A stretch of DNA of 64,000 nucleotides from Mycobacterium sp. DL (GTDB lineage Bacteria; Actinomycetota; Actinomycetes; Mycobacteriales; Mycobacteriaceae): the NCBI RefSeq assembly GCF_039729195.1, contig NZ_CP155796.1:2728001-2792000 (forward strand), read 5' to 3'. Under the pieces are notes generated by a model. That model saw only the letters and a program-made list of their open reading frames with translations, was not told where the DNA came from and made no database searches. Below, in pieces: positions 41,545-51,269 of this stretch. The position numbers were made by a program, and so were the translations under genes. Positions within the stretch are counted from its first letter, which is position 1. The number at the start of each line of letters is the position of its first letter.

Positions 41545-43173
41545 GTGATCACCGCAACGGACCTGGAGGTCCGCGCCGGGGCGCGCACGCTGCTGTCGGT
41601 GGAGGGCGCCGCGCTGCGCGTTCAGCCCGGCGATCGGATCGGACTGGTGGGCCGCAACGGCGCAGGCAAGACCACCACGATGCGCATTCTGGCGGGAGAA
41701 GGCGAGCCCTACGCGGGCACCGTCACCCGTACCGGTGAGGTCGGCTACCTGCCGCAGGACCCCCGAGAGGGTGACCTCGACATGCTGGCCCGCGACCGGG
41801 TGCTCTCCGCACGCGGGCTGGACACTCTGCTCACCGATCTGGAGAAGCAGCAGGTGCTGATGGCCGAGGTGGCCGACGACGCCACCCGCGACAAGGCGAT
41901 CCAGCGCTACGGGGTCCTCGAAGAGCGGTTCGCCGCCCTGGGGGGCTACGCCGCGGAGAGTGAAGCCGGGCGGATCTGCGCCAGCCTCGGTTTGCCGGAG
42001 CGGATTCTGACCCAGCCGCTGCGGACGCTGTCCGGCGGTCAGCGTCGCCGGGTCGAACTGAGCCGCATCCTGTTCGCCGCGTCCGACACCGGTTCGGGGT
42101 CTGACACCACGCTGCTCCTCGACGAGCCCACCAACCACCTCGATGCCGACTCCATCGGGTGGTTGCGGACGTTTTTGCAGAACCACACCGGTGGTCTTGT
42201 GGTGATCAGTCACGACGTGGACCTGCTCGCCGATGTCGTGAACCGGGTGTGGTTCCTCGACGCGGTGCGCGGCGAAGCCGACGTCTACAACATGGGTTGG
42301 CAGAAATACCTCGATGCCCGTGCCACCGATGAGCAACGCCGGCGCCGGGAGCGCGCCAACGCCGAGAAGAAGGCCTCCGCGCTGCGCACCCAGGCGGCCA
42401 AGATGGGCGCCAAAGCCACCAAAGCCGTTGCCGCGCAGAACATGCTGAAGCGTGCCGAGCGCATGATGTCCGAGCTCGACGACGAGCGGGTGGCCGACAA
42501 GGTTGCCAGGATCAGGTTCCCCACGCCCACGGTGTGCGGCCGCACCCCGTTGGTCGGCAAGGGCCTGACCAAGGTGTTCGGCTCTCTGGAGGTCTTCACG
42601 GGCGTCGACCTGGCGATCGACAAGGGATCGCGGGTGGTCATCCTCGGTCTCAACGGTGCGGGCAAGACCACGCTGCTGCGAATCCTCGCGGGAACCGAGT
42701 TGCCCGATGCGGGGATGATCGAGCCCGGTCATGGCCTCAAGCTCGGATACTTCGCACAGGAACACGACACGATCGACGGGTTGGCTTCGGTCTGGGAGAA
42801 CATCCGCCACGCGGCCCCCGACACCGGTGAGCAGGATCTCCGCGGTCTGTTGGGTGCGTTCATGTTCACCGGTGCGCAGCTCGACCAGCCTGCGGGCACG
42901 CTTTCCGGCGGCGAGAAGACGCGACTGGCACTCGCCGGCCTGGTCGCGTCGAAAGCGAACGTGTTGCTGCTCGACGAGCCCACCAACAACCTCGACCCCG
43001 CCTCACGGGAACAGGTTCTCGACGCGCTGCGCAGCTACCAGGGGGCGGTGGTGCTGGTCACTCACGACCCGGGCGCTGCGGAGGCGCTGGATCCGCAGCG
43101 GGTTGTGTTGCTGCCCGACGGCACCGAGGACTTCTGGTCCGATGACTACCGGGACCTCATCGAGCTGGCGTGA
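41545..43173 (+). CDS. ABC-F family ATPase (ribosome-associated)
   Basis: Protein of 542 residues with two tandem ABC domains and no membrane segments. Walker A loops are VGRNGAGKTTTM and LGLNGAGKTTLL; signatures are LSGGQRRRVEL and LSGGEKTRLAL; Walker B motifs are LLLDEPTNHLD and LLLDEPTNNLD. The basic helical linker (about 255-320) is the P-site tRNA interaction motif type. ABC-F proteins act on ribosomes or give ribosome-targeted antibiotic resistance; which applies cannot be read here. Homologue of Rv1473, as I recall. Confidence 0.9.
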   Translation: MITATDLEVRAGARTLLSVEGAALRVQPGDRIGLVGRNGAGKTTTMRILAGEGEPYAGTVTRTGEVGYLPQDPREGDLDMLARDRVLSARGLDTLLTDLEKQQVLMAEVADDATRDKAIQRYGVLEERFAALGGYAAESEAGRICASLGLPERILTQPLRTLSGGQRRRVELSRILFAASDTGSGSDTTLLLDEPTNHLDADSIGWLRTFLQNHTGGLVVISHDVDLLADVVNRVWFLDAVRGEADVYNMGWQKYLDARATDEQRRRRERANAEKKASALRTQAAKMGAKATKAVAAQNMLKRAERMMSELDDERVADKVARIRFPTPTVCGRTPLVGKGLTKVFGSLEVFTGVDLAIDKGSRVVILGLNGAGKTTLLRILAGTELPDAGMIEPGHGLKLGYFAQEHDTIDGLASVWENIRHAAPDTGEQDLRGLLGAFMFTGAQLDQPAGTLSGGEKTRLALAGLVASKANVLLLDEPTNNLDPASREQVLDALRSYQGAVVLVTHDPGAAEALDPQRVVLLPDGTEDFWSDDYRDLIELA

Positions 43174-43233
43174 TCGCGTGTCAACGGTTCCGACGGTGGG
43201 TATCCGCCGTGGAACCAGACGCGGGAGGTCTCG

Positions 43234-43422
43234 ATGAAGATGGACAGCACGACCAGGGATCAGTTGGTCAGCGAGCTCCGCAATGAGTACGAGCGCGGCG
43301 CGAGCATCAGGTCACTGGCGGCATCAACGGGTCGTTCGTACGGTTCGGTGCACAGCATGCTTCGCGAATCCGGTACGGCCATGCGCAGCCGGGGCGGACC
43401 CAATCACCGCGGGCGGCGGTGA
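43234..43422 (+). CDS. Small helix-turn-helix protein
   Basis: Protein of 62 residues. It has a single HTH, RNEYERGASIRSLAASTGRSYGSVHSMLRESG, with a basic C-terminus (RSRGGPNHRGRR), like the helix-turn-helix domains of small actinobacterial DNA-binding proteins. Homologue in the same place in M. tuberculosis (Rv1473A) as I recall. ATG 43234 follows GGGAGG. Target unknown. Confidence 0.8.
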   Translation: MKMDSTTRDQLVSELRNEYERGASIRSLAASTGRSYGSVHSMLRESGTAMRSRGGPNHRGRR

Positions 43423-43425
43423 CAC

Positions 43426-43989
43426 CTACTGCTGCCGGACCGATGCCTCGACGAGATCGAGTACGGCGCCGAGTTTTTCCGGGTCGTCGCCCGAGGCGAG
43501 TCGGGCCACCAGGCCGTCGAGTACCAACTCGAGGTAGGTGCGCAGCACCTCGTCGGGCACGTCACCGCGCAGCCTCCCGGCCTGCTTCTGGCGCCGTAGG
43601 CGTTCCGTGGTGGCCGCCGACAACTCGGCAGAGCGCTCGGCCCACCCACGGCTGAACGCCGGGTCGTTGCGTAGCTTGCGGGCGATCTCCAGCCTGGTGG
43701 CCAGCCAGTCGAATTGCTCCGGCGCGGCCAGCATTTCGCGCATCACCTGGATCAGACCCTCGCGCGTCGCGACATCCGCCATTCGTTCCGCATCTTCACG
43801 CGCCAGTTCGAAGAACAGCGTGTCCTTGTCGCGGAAATGGTGGAAGATCGCGCCGCGCGAGAGCCCGATCGTCTGCTCCAGGCGTCGCACGGTGGCCCTG
43901 TCGTACCCGTGCTCGGCGAAGCACCGCCGGGCGCCGTCGAGAATCTGGCGACGGCGCGCCGCCAGGTGATCGTCGGTGACCCGGGGCAC
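43426..43989 (-). CDS. acnR: Aconitase repressor AcnR (TetR family)
   Basis: Protein of 187 residues. The HTH region RRRQILDGARRCFAEHGYDRATVRRLEQTIGLSRGAIFHHF (about 12-52) is followed by a helical ligand domain. Directly downstream of acn, separated by 3 bases, and thus in its operon, as in corynebacteria, where AcnR represses acn. A site matching the AcnR motif lies upstream of acn. Start GTG 43989. Confidence 0.88.
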   Translation of the reverse strand: MPRVTDDHLAARRRQILDGARRCFAEHGYDRATVRRLEQTIGLSRGAIFHHFRDKDTLFFELAREDAERMADVATREGLIQVMREMLAAPEQFDWLATRLEIARKLRNDPAFSRGWAERSAELSAATTERLRRQKQAGRLRGDVPDEVLRTYLELVLDGLVARLASGDDPEKLGAVLDLVEASVRQQ

Positions 43990-43992
43990 CTG

Positions 43993-46809
43993 TCAGGACT
44001 TCAACATATTGCGCAGCACGTACTGCAGGATGCCGCCGTTGCGGTAGTAGTCGGCCTCGCCGGGAGTGTCGATGCGGACCACCGCGTCGAACTCGATCGC
44101 CGAACCATCGGTCTTGGTGGCCTTCACCTTGACCGTCTTCGGCGTCTTCCCGTTGTTGAGTTCCTCGATTCCGGTGATGTCGTAGACCTCGGTGCCGTCC
44201 AGTTTGAGACTCGATGCGGACTCGCCCTGGGGGAACTGCAGCGGGATGACACCCATACCGATCAGGTTCGAGCGGTGGATCCGCTCGAACGATTCGGTGA
44301 TCACCGCACGCACACCCAACAGGCTGGTGCCCTTGGCCGCCCAGTCCCTGGAGGAGCCTGATCCATACTCCTTGCCGCCGAGCACCACGAGTGGCGTTCC
44401 CTGCGCGGCGTAGTTCTGGGCCGCGTCATAGATGAACGCCTGCGGCGCATCATCCTGGGTGAAGTCGCGGGTGTAGCCACCGGAGACGTCGTCGAGCAGT
44501 TGGTTCTTCAGTCGGATGTTGGCGAACGTGCCCCGGATCATCACCTCGTGGTTGCCGCGTCGCGAACCGTAGGAGTTGTAGTCCTTGCGGTCCACGCCGT
44601 TGGCCTCGAGGTACTCCGCCGCCGGCGTACCCTGCTTGATGTTCCCTGCCGGGCTGATGTGGTCGGTGGTGACTGAATCGCCCAGCAGCGCAAGCACTCT
44701 GGCGCCGCTGATGTCGCTGACCGGGTCGGGGTCGGCGGGCATGCCCTCGAAGTACGGGGGCTTGCGCACGTACGTCGACTTCGGATCCCAGTCGAAGGTC
44801 TTGCCGTCCGGTGTCGGCAACGACCGCCAGCGCTCATCGCCCTGGAAGACGTCGGCGTAGCTGTCGGAGAACATCTTCTGGTTGATCGAGCTCGCGATGA
44901 CGTCGGAGATCTCCTTCGGCGACGGCCAGATGTCCTTGAGGAAGACGTCGTTGCCGTCGTCGTCCTGTCCGAGCGGGTCGACTTCGAAGTCGAAGTCCAT
45001 GGTGCCGGCCAGGGCATAGGCGATCACCAGCGGCGGTGACGCCAGGTAGTTCATCTTCACGTCGGGGGAGATGCGACCCTCGAAGTTTCGGTTGCCCGAC
45101 AACACCGCGGTCACCGACAGATCGTTGTCGTTGATGGCCTTGGAGATGGCCTCGGGCAGCGGGCCGGTGTTGCCGATGCACGTGGTGCAGCCGTAGCCCA
45201 CCAGGAAGAAGCCCAGCTTCTCCAGGTAGGGCCACACGCCGGCCTTGTCGTAGTAGTCGCTGACCACCTGGGAGCCCGGCGCCATCGACGTCTTGACCCA
45301 CGGCTTGGTCGTCAGGCCCCTGTCGACGGCCTTCTTGGCAAGCAGCGCAGCGCCGAGCATCACCGAAGGGTTGGAGGTGTTGGTGCACGAGGTGATCGCC
45401 GCGACGACGACCGCACCGTGGTCGAGGACGAACTCGCCCTGCTCGTCGGACTTCACCGTGATGGGCTTGCTGGGCCTGCCCTGTGAGCCGTTCGCCGCGG
45501 AGTGCACGACATCGATCGCGTCATCATCGGCGAAGGACAGCGAAACCGAATCGCTGGCGGGGAAAGACTCGTCGACGGCCTCGTCGAGCTTGGAGCATTC
45601 CGCGGGGTGATTCTCTTCGACGTAGTTGTGGATGTCCTTGCGGAAGGCGGTCTTCGCGTCGGACAGCTGAATGCGGTCCTGGGGACGCTTGGGTCCGGCG
45701 ATCGACGGCACCACGTCACCGAGGTCGAGTTCGAGGTACTCGGAGAAGACGGGCTCCTTCTCCGGGTTGTGCCACATGCCCTGCACTTTGGCGTAGGCCT
45801 CGACGAGGGCGAGCTGCTCCTCGGTGCGGCCGGTCAGCCGCAGGTAGTCGATGGTGACGTCGTCGATGGGGAACATGGCTGCGGTGGAACCGAATTCAGG
45901 GCTCATGTTGCCGAGGGTGGCGCGGTTAGCCAGCGGCACCTCGGCGACTCCGTCACCGTAGAACTCGACGAACTTGCCAACCACGCCGTGCTTGCGCAGC
46001 ATCTCGGTCACGGTGAGCACCACGTCGGTGGCGGTGACGCCGGGCTTGATCTCGCCGGTCAGCTTGAACCCGACGACGCGAGGGATCAGCATCGACACGG
46101 GTTGGCCGAGCATCGCGGCCTCGGCCTCGATGCCGCCCACACCCCAGCCCAGCACCCCGAGGCCGTTGACCATGGTGGTGTGGCTGTCGGTGCCGACGCA
46201 GGTGTCGGGGTAGGCGACACCGTCACGCACCATCACGGTCCGGGCGAGGTACTCGATGTTGACCTGGTGCACGATGCCGGTGCCGGGCGGCACCACCTTG
46301 AAGTCGTCGAATGCGCCCTGGCCCCAGCGCAGGAACTGATAGCGCTCACCGTTGCGGCCGTACTCGATCTCGACGTTGCGCTCGAAGGCTCCCGCGTTGC
46401 CGAAGACGTCCACGATCACCGAGTGGTCGATGACCAACTCGGCAGGAGCCAGCGGGTTGACCTTCTCGGCGTCGCCGCCCAGTTCGCCGACGGCTTCGCG
46501 CATCGTCGCAAGGTCCACGATGCAGGGCACACCCGTGAAGTCCTGCATCACCACACGGGCGGGGGTGAACTGGATCTCGACGCTCGGATCGGCGGATGGA
46601 TCCCAGTTCGCGATCGCCTCGATGTGGTCTTTGGTGATGTTCGCGCCGTCTTCGGTGCGCAGCAGGTTCTCGGCGAGAACCTTGAGGCTGTAGGGGAGCT
46701 TCTCGGTTCCGGGGACCGCGTCGAGTCGATAGATCTCATAGCTGTTGTCACCGACCTCGAGCGTGTCGTGCGCTTCGAACGAGTTCAGGGACGAATTCTT
46801 GCTGCTCAC
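43993..46809 (-). CDS. acn: Aconitate hydratase A
   Basis: Protein of 938 residues. The Fe-S cysteines are in [14 protein letters not shown] (one) and [14 protein letters not shown] (two); ENLLR, ATMREA and [16 protein letters not shown] are other family landmarks. It isomerises citrate to isocitrate, and homologues can act as iron-responsive RNA-binding proteins when the cluster is lost. GTG 46809 is best: GGGAG is 5 bases ahead and the N-terminus ([18 protein letters not shown]) matches the family. The ATG at 46830 is a longer alternative. Confidence 0.95.
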   Translation of the reverse strand: MSSKNSSLNSFEAHDTLEVGDNSYEIYRLDAVPGTEKLPYSLKVLAENLLRTEDGANITKDHIEAIANWDPSADPSVEIQFTPARVVMQDFTGVPCIVDLATMREAVGELGGDAEKVNPLAPAELVIDHSVIVDVFGNAGAFERNVEIEYGRNGERYQFLRWGQGAFDDFKVVPPGTGIVHQVNIEYLARTVMVRDGVAYPDTCVGTDSHTTMVNGLGVLGWGVGGIEAEAAMLGQPVSMLIPRVVGFKLTGEIKPGVTATDVVLTVTEMLRKHGVVGKFVEFYGDGVAEVPLANRATLGNMSPEFGSTAAMFPIDDVTIDYLRLTGRTEEQLALVEAYAKVQGMWHNPEKEPVFSEYLELDLGDVVPSIAGPKRPQDRIQLSDAKTAFRKDIHNYVEENHPAECSKLDEAVDESFPASDSVSLSFADDDAIDVVHSAANGSQGRPSKPITVKSDEQGEFVLDHGAVVVAAITSCTNTSNPSVMLGAALLAKKAVDRGLTTKPWVKTSMAPGSQVVSDYYDKAGVWPYLEKLGFFLVGYGCTTCIGNTGPLPEAISKAINDNDLSVTAVLSGNRNFEGRISPDVKMNYLASPPLVIAYALAGTMDFDFEVDPLGQDDDGNDVFLKDIWPSPKEISDVIASSINQKMFSDSYADVFQGDERWRSLPTPDGKTFDWDPKSTYVRKPPYFEGMPADPDPVSDISGARVLALLGDSVTTDHISPAGNIKQGTPAAEYLEANGVDRKDYNSYGSRRGNHEVMIRGTFANIRLKNQLLDDVSGGYTRDFTQDDAPQAFIYDAAQNYAAQGTPLVVLGGKEYGSGSSRDWAAKGTSLLGVRAVITESFERIHRSNLIGMGVIPLQFPQGESASSLKLDGTEVYDITGIEELNNGKTPKTVKVKATKTDGSAIEFDAVVRIDTPGEADYYRNGGILQYVLRNMLKS

Positions 46810-46862
46810 ATCAACTCCCGGCTTGATCATCGCCGCGACGGGCTGTGTCAGCGGCGCTCGTA

Positions 46863-46885
46863 ATCTTAACAGTACGCTTGTCCTG
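46863..46885 (-). promoter_or_regulatory. acn promoter with AcnR operator
   Basis: On the minus strand, CAGGACAAGCGTACTG (46870-46885) fits the AcnR motif CAGNACNNNCGTACTG that I recall from Corynebacterium. The -10 TAAGAT follows at 46863-46868 and a TTGTCT lies 19 bases upstream as a weak -35. The site sits between the two elements, about 60 bases before the start, so binding would block transcription. Confidence 0.7.
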
Positions 46886-47012
46886 CAAGACAAGGTCGGT
46901 ATTTGGGTCGTCACATTCCAGTCTTGTCCTCTCGCGCGGACGGTGCCACCCGGATGGCTGCCCGCGGTGGAAAAATTCGTGTCGCCGCGGCCGATGCCGG
47001 GCCGTCGTCGCG

Positions 47013-47018
47013 TACCGT
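47013..47018 (+). promoter_or_regulatory. Probable -10 of the gene at 47025
   Basis: TACCGT lies 6 bases before GTG 47025; leaderless geometry with no ribosome-binding site. Confidence 0.4.
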
Positions 47019-47024
47019 GCTGCT

Positions 47025-47576
47025 GTGACCGGACCGCACTCGATCCCTCTCCAGGTCCCGTTCTTTCCGGCCTACATTCCGCCGGGGGTCGACATGGAGC
47101 AGGTCAAGGCCGACGTGGCCGACGACGGTGTCAGCGTGCCGCCCGCCCGTCAGGCGGACGTGCCTGCGTTGCGACAGGTCGTCGAGAACGCCCGTGACGA
47201 AGGTATCGACCTGAAGATCGTCGTCATCGACGTCAACCCGCCGATCGAGATGCCGTTGCGCGACATCGCCACCGAGGTGGGTGAGGCGAACCCGGGGTCG
47301 ACGGTGCTCACGTTGAGTCCGTCCTTCGCCGGAACCTACAGCCCGGAGTTCGATCGGGTGACGCTGGAAGCCGGCCAGGACGTGGCCAAGACCGGTGATC
47401 CAGTGCAATCTTCGGAGAATTTCCTCGGCGAGTTGACGGCGACCCACTTTCCCTGGACGCCATTCACGATTGTGCTGGTCTTAGTGGTCGCAATCGGCGC
47501 CATTGCCACCCGTGTATTGCAGAACCGCGGCAAACGGACAGAGGTATCGGACGCAGCGTCCATCAGCTCCGATTGA
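47025..47576 (+). CDS. Conserved mycobacterial membrane protein
   Basis: Protein of 183 residues with one C-terminal membrane helix (about 146-166, [17 protein letters not shown]) and a short basic tail. The soluble part, [21 protein letters not shown] and [20 protein letters not shown], resembles the TPM-like or DUF6676 style of cell-envelope protein. The M. tuberculosis homologue (Rv1476, as I recall) lies next to ripA too. GTG 47025 is preferred over the open frame upstream at 46845. Confidence 0.75.
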   Translation: MTGPHSIPLQVPFFPAYIPPGVDMEQVKADVADDGVSVPPARQADVPALRQVVENARDEGIDLKIVVIDVNPPIEMPLRDIATEVGEANPGSTVLTLSPSFAGTYSPEFDRVTLEAGQDVAKTGDPVQSSENFLGELTATHFPWTPFTIVLVLVVAIGAIATRVLQNRGKRTEVSDAASISSD

Positions 47577-47631
47577 GGGGTTGACTCTTCCAGCGCAAAT
47601 TCAAACATCACTGTTTGATAACACCATTCGC

Positions 47632-47649
47632 AATTACATTGTTGTAATT
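47632..47649. promoter_or_regulatory. Inverted repeat in the AT-rich region before ripA
   Basis: AATTACA (47632-47638) and TGTAATT (47643-47649) are exact inverted arms around TTGT, within an unusually AT-rich 220-bp spacer (47577-47796). It could bind a regulator of ripA; the response regulator MtrA is known to control ripA in M. tuberculosis, but I cannot verify that this is its site. Confidence 0.4.
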
Positions 47650-47796
47650 TGTTACTAAAGTTTCCTCAGCGTCTGTTGTGACGTACGGTGCAAAAGGTGC
47701 CTGTTGTTGCGGATGTGCTTTATGTGACTTCTGTTTCCAGGGCGCTTGAGAATGTGCCGACACGCTCGCGTGGAGCCTGAGGAGACCTTGAGTCCG

Positions 47797-49233
47797 ATGA
47801 GACGCATCCCTGCCGGCGCCTCCGCTTCGCGGCTGTGCGCGGTATCCCTGGCGTTCGGCATGGTGCTGACCACGCCCAGCCTCGCCCAGGCGCAGCCCGC
47901 CAACCAGGACAGCCTCGCGACGTTGGTGACGGCCGTCGCCAACGTCAATCAGAAGTTGCAGAACCTCGGTGCGGCGATCCAGACCCAGCAGGAGAGCGTC
48001 AACAAGGCGATCCTCGATGTGAAGACCGCTCGCGACGCCGCCGCAGCTGCGCAACTCGAGGTCGATTCCAGTGCGCAGCTCGTCAAGGAAGCGAACACCG
48101 CTATCGAGGCAGCCCAGAAGCGCTTCGACAGGTTCGCCGCCGCGATGTACGTCAACGGGCCGTCCAGTTCGTATCTCAGCGCGTCGGATCCGGTGGACAT
48201 CCTCGACACCGCGGCCGCGGGTCAGACGCTGTCGCTGAGTTCCCAGCAGGTGATGGCCAACCTGCAGCGCGCGCGGACCGAGCAGGTGAACAAGGAGTCG
48301 TCCGCCAGGCTGGCAAAGCAGCGGGCCGATGAAGCGGTGGTCGCCGCCGAGTCCAGCCAGCAGACCGCGGTGGCGGCGCTGACCGAGGCCCAGGAGACTT
48401 TCCAGGCCCAGCAGGTCGAGCTCGACCGGCTGGCCGCCGAACGTTCTGATGCCCAGGCGAAGTTGGCGCAGGCCCGCTCCCTGGCCGCCCCGGCCGCATC
48501 CGCCGGTCAGGCCCCCGCCGGCCGTGCCCCCTCGGCTGCCCAGGCGCCCGCCGCAGCGCCCAGCGGGCGGGCCGAACCGGGACGCTCCGACGCCGATTGG
48601 GACGTCGACCCCAGCACCGGTAACCGCGGGACGGCCTGGGACATGACGCTGCCCCAGATTCCGAGTGCATTCGTCAGCGGCGACCCGATCCAGATCATCA
48701 ACGCCGTGCTCAAGATCATCACCACATCGGTGGAGATCACCGCCAACCTGGGCCGCAAGTTCCTGCAGAGCATCGGGTTGTTGCCCACCCCATCGGGCAT
48801 CACCAACGGCGCGATCCCGATCGCCAACGGCCCGCAGGCAACCGAGTTCGTCATCCGACGCGGGATGTCGCAGATGGGCGTGCCCTATTCGTGGGGCGGT
48901 GGCAACGCCGCCGGGCCCAGTCGCGGCATCAATCAGGGTGCAGGCACCGTCGGCTTCGACTGCTCGGGCCTGATGCTCTACATGTTCGCCGGAGTCGGCA
49001 TCAAGCTGGACCATTACTCCGGTTCGCAGTACAACGCGGGCCGCAAGGTCCCGTCGTCGCAGATGCGCCGCGGCGACATGATCTTCTACGGACCCAACGC
49101 CAGTCAGCACGTCGCGATGTACCTCGGCGAAGGGCAGATGCTCGAGGCGCCGTACACCGGTTCGGTGGTCAAGATCTCGCCGGTGCGCACCAGCGGCATG
49201 ACCCCGTTCGTGACCCGAATGATCGAGTGGTGA
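47797..49233 (+). CDS. ripA: Peptidoglycan endopeptidase RipA
   Basis: Protein of 478 residues. A signal peptide (cleavage near LAQAQP, residues 30-34) leads to a long coiled-coil autoinhibitory region (about 40-235), a Pro/Ala-rich spacer, and the C-terminal NlpC/P60 domain. Catalytic Cys is C389 (FDCSGL), His is H438 (SQHV) and the third residue is E450 (GQMLEAP). It cleaves the stem-peptide bond at the septum in daughter-cell separation. ATG 47797 gives the family N-terminus; TTG 47788 with GGAG ahead is possible. The stop overlaps the ripB start (GTGA). Confidence 0.93.
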   Translation: MRRIPAGASASRLCAVSLAFGMVLTTPSLAQAQPANQDSLATLVTAVANVNQKLQNLGAAIQTQQESVNKAILDVKTARDAAAAAQLEVDSSAQLVKEANTAIEAAQKRFDRFAAAMYVNGPSSSYLSASDPVDILDTAAAGQTLSLSSQQVMANLQRARTEQVNKESSARLAKQRADEAVVAAESSQQTAVAALTEAQETFQAQQVELDRLAAERSDAQAKLAQARSLAAPAASAGQAPAGRAPSAAQAPAAAPSGRAEPGRSDADWDVDPSTGNRGTAWDMTLPQIPSAFVSGDPIQIINAVLKIITTSVEITANLGRKFLQSIGLLPTPSGITNGAIPIANGPQATEFVIRRGMSQMGVPYSWGGGNAAGPSRGINQGAGTVGFDCSGLMLYMFAGVGIKLDHYSGSQYNAGRKVPSSQMRRGDMIFYGPNASQHVAMYLGEGQMLEAPYTGSVVKISPVRTSGMTPFVTRMIEW

Positions 49234-49919
49234 TCGCGCTGCGCCGCATAATCGTCGTCCTGGTGACCGCCGGGACGCTGCTGCTGGGGTTGGTGGCACC
49301 GGCAACCGCGCAACCCGCCGGAGGCCAGTGGGATCCGCTGCTGCCGATGCGGCCCAGCGCGGGCGCGCCCGGTGACGCGCTCGCCATCGCCAACGCCTCG
49401 CTGGCGGTCACCGCCCAGGCCACCCAGGCCACCATGGGGATGGGACGGAAGTTCCTGCAGAGCCTTGGCCTCGTGCCCCCGGACGCTCCCAGCGTCGCGC
49501 CCGGCAGCGTGCGTGGCCCCGCGGCCGTCGAGCACGTGATCCGGCGAGGGGGTGCGCGACTCGGTACGCCCTATTCGTGGGGCGGCGGTAAGCCGACCGG
49601 CCCCAGCCTCGGTGTGGAGCGTGGCGCAAACACCGTGGGCTTCGACTGCTCGGGCTTCACGCAGTACTCATTCGCCGGGGTCGGTGTGCTGATTCCGAAG
49701 TACTCGGGCGATCAGTTCAACACCGGCCGCCGCGTCCCGGTGCAGCAGGCCAAGCGGGGCGATCTCCTGTTCTGGGGTCCCGGCGGCAGCCAGCACGTCG
49801 CGATCTACCTCGGTAACGGTCAGATGCTGGAATCCGGCGGCACCGCCGACAGGGTGGTTGTCAGCAAGGTCCGCATGTCCGGCTTGCAGCCGACCGTGCA
49901 GCGCATTATCGAATCCTGA
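49230..49919 (+). CDS. ripB: Peptidoglycan endopeptidase RipB
   Basis: Protein of 229 residues: signal peptide (RRIIVVLVTAGTLLLGLVAPATAQP) and an NlpC/P60 domain like that of RipA, without the coiled-coil inhibitory part. Catalytic residues are C140 (FDCSGF), H189 (SQHV) and E201 (GQMLES). GTG 49230 overlaps the ripA stop. RipB shares the septal hydrolase role and is translationally coupled to ripA. Confidence 0.92.
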   Translation: MIALRRIIVVLVTAGTLLLGLVAPATAQPAGGQWDPLLPMRPSAGAPGDALAIANASLAVTAQATQATMGMGRKFLQSLGLVPPDAPSVAPGSVRGPAAVEHVIRRGGARLGTPYSWGGGKPTGPSLGVERGANTVGFDCSGFTQYSFAGVGVLIPKYSGDQFNTGRRVPVQQAKRGDLLFWGPGGSQHVAIYLGNGQMLESGGTADRVVVSKVRMSGLQPTVQRIIES

Positions 49920-50094
49920 GTGTGGCCTGAGTTAAACCTGAGTACCACTGGTGAATGTCGGCGCTCAGCGCCGCTCACCCCGGGCAACATCGACGGATTC
50001 CGAGGCGCCTGGAATAGTTGACGACGAGCGCGCGGCCAGAACGGGCCCGCGCCGCACAGACCAGCGTTGCACTGCGCATGTGGAAGGAATATTG

Positions 50095-51258
50095 ATGACC
50101 TCACCGAGTGGGCCGCCGCAGGGCGCTGGAGGATATCCCGGGCAGGCCCCGGCATCCGGCTACTCAGCCGGTGCGCACGCCGCCCCGAATTCCGCCCAGT
50201 CGGGCTCCGCGCAGTCCAACGGCGGTCTGCAGCACGAAGTGCACACCCTGGAGCGGGCGATCTTCGAGGTCAAGCGCATCATCGTCGGGCAGGATCTGCT
50301 CGTCGAGCGGATGCTGGTCGGACTGCTGGCCAAGGGACACGTGCTGCTCGAAGGTGTGCCGGGCGTGGCCAAGACGCTGGCCGTGGAGACGTTCGCCAAG
50401 GTCGTCGGCGGCACCTTCGCCCGCATCCAGTTCACCCCCGACCTGGTCCCCACCGACATCGTGGGCACCCGGATCTACCGGCAGGGCAAGGAGGAGTTCG
50501 ACATCGAGCTCGGCCCGGTGGTGGTCAACTTCCTGCTCGCCGACGAGATCAACCGCGCGCCGGCCAAGGTCCAGTCGGCACTGCTCGAGGTGATGGCCGA
50601 GCGCAAGATCTCCATCGGCGGACGGACGTTCCCGCTGCCGAGCCCGTTCCTGGTGATGGCGACCCAGAACCCGATCGAGCAGGAGGGTGTCTACCAGCTA
50701 CCGGAGGCCCAGCGGGACCGCTTCCTGTTCAAGCTGAACGTCGACTACCCCACGCCCGAGGAAGAGCGCGAGATCATCTACCGGATGGGCGTCAAGCCGC
50801 CGGAGCCCAAGGCGATCCTCGACACCGGCGACCTGCTGCGTCTGCAGGAGGTTGCTGCGAACAACTTCGTCCACCATGCGTTGGTCGACTATGTGGTTCG
50901 CATCGTGACCGCCACCCGGGAACCCGAGAAGTTCGGCATGCCCGACGCCAAGGCGTGGATCGCCTACGGCGCTTCGCCGCGCGCCTCGCTGGGCATCATC
51001 GCCGCGTCCCGGGCACTCGCGCTGGTGCGCGGCCGCGACTACGTCATCCCGCAGGACGTGGTCGAGGTCATTCCCGATGTGCTGCGACACCGCCTGGTGC
51101 TGACCTATGACGCGCTGGCCGACGAGGTCTCCTCGGATACCGTCGTCAATCGAATCATGCAGACGGTGGCGCTCCCTCAGGTGAACGCCATTCCGCAGCA
51201 GGGTCATTCGGTGCCGCCTGTGGTGCCCGCCGGCGCAGCCGCGGGCAGCGGACGCTGA
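50095..51258 (+). CDS. moxR1: MoxR-family AAA+ ATPase
   Basis: Protein of 387 residues. After a Gly/Pro/Ala/Ser-rich disordered N-terminus (about 1-45), the AAA+ core has Walker A GVPGVAKTLAVE, Walker B NFLLADEINRAP, and the sensor ATQNPIEQEGVYQLPEAQRDRF. MoxR ATPases act as chaperones with adjacent VWA proteins. ATG 50095 follows GGAAGGA. It is the first gene of a moxR-DUF58-VWA operon, as in many bacteria. Confidence 0.92.
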   Translation: MTSPSGPPQGAGGYPGQAPASGYSAGAHAAPNSAQSGSAQSNGGLQHEVHTLERAIFEVKRIIVGQDLLVERMLVGLLAKGHVLLEGVPGVAKTLAVETFAKVVGGTFARIQFTPDLVPTDIVGTRIYRQGKEEFDIELGPVVVNFLLADEINRAPAKVQSALLEVMAERKISIGGRTFPLPSPFLVMATQNPIEQEGVYQLPEAQRDRFLFKLNVDYPTPEEEREIIYRMGVKPPEPKAILDTGDLLRLQEVAANNFVHHALVDYVVRIVTATREPEKFGMPDAKAWIAYGASPRASLGIIAASRALALVRGRDYVIPQDVVEVIPDVLRHRLVLTYDALADEVSSDTVVNRIMQTVALPQVNAIPQQGHSVPPVVPAGAAAGSGR

Positions 51259-51269
51259 GCCCCGGCTAA

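Noticed and set aside
47577..47796. Cyclic-di-AMP (ydaO-type) riboswitch before ripA
   Set aside because: Such elements precede cell-wall hydrolase genes in actinobacteria, but the conserved GC-rich core sequences are not visible here and the region is AT-rich.
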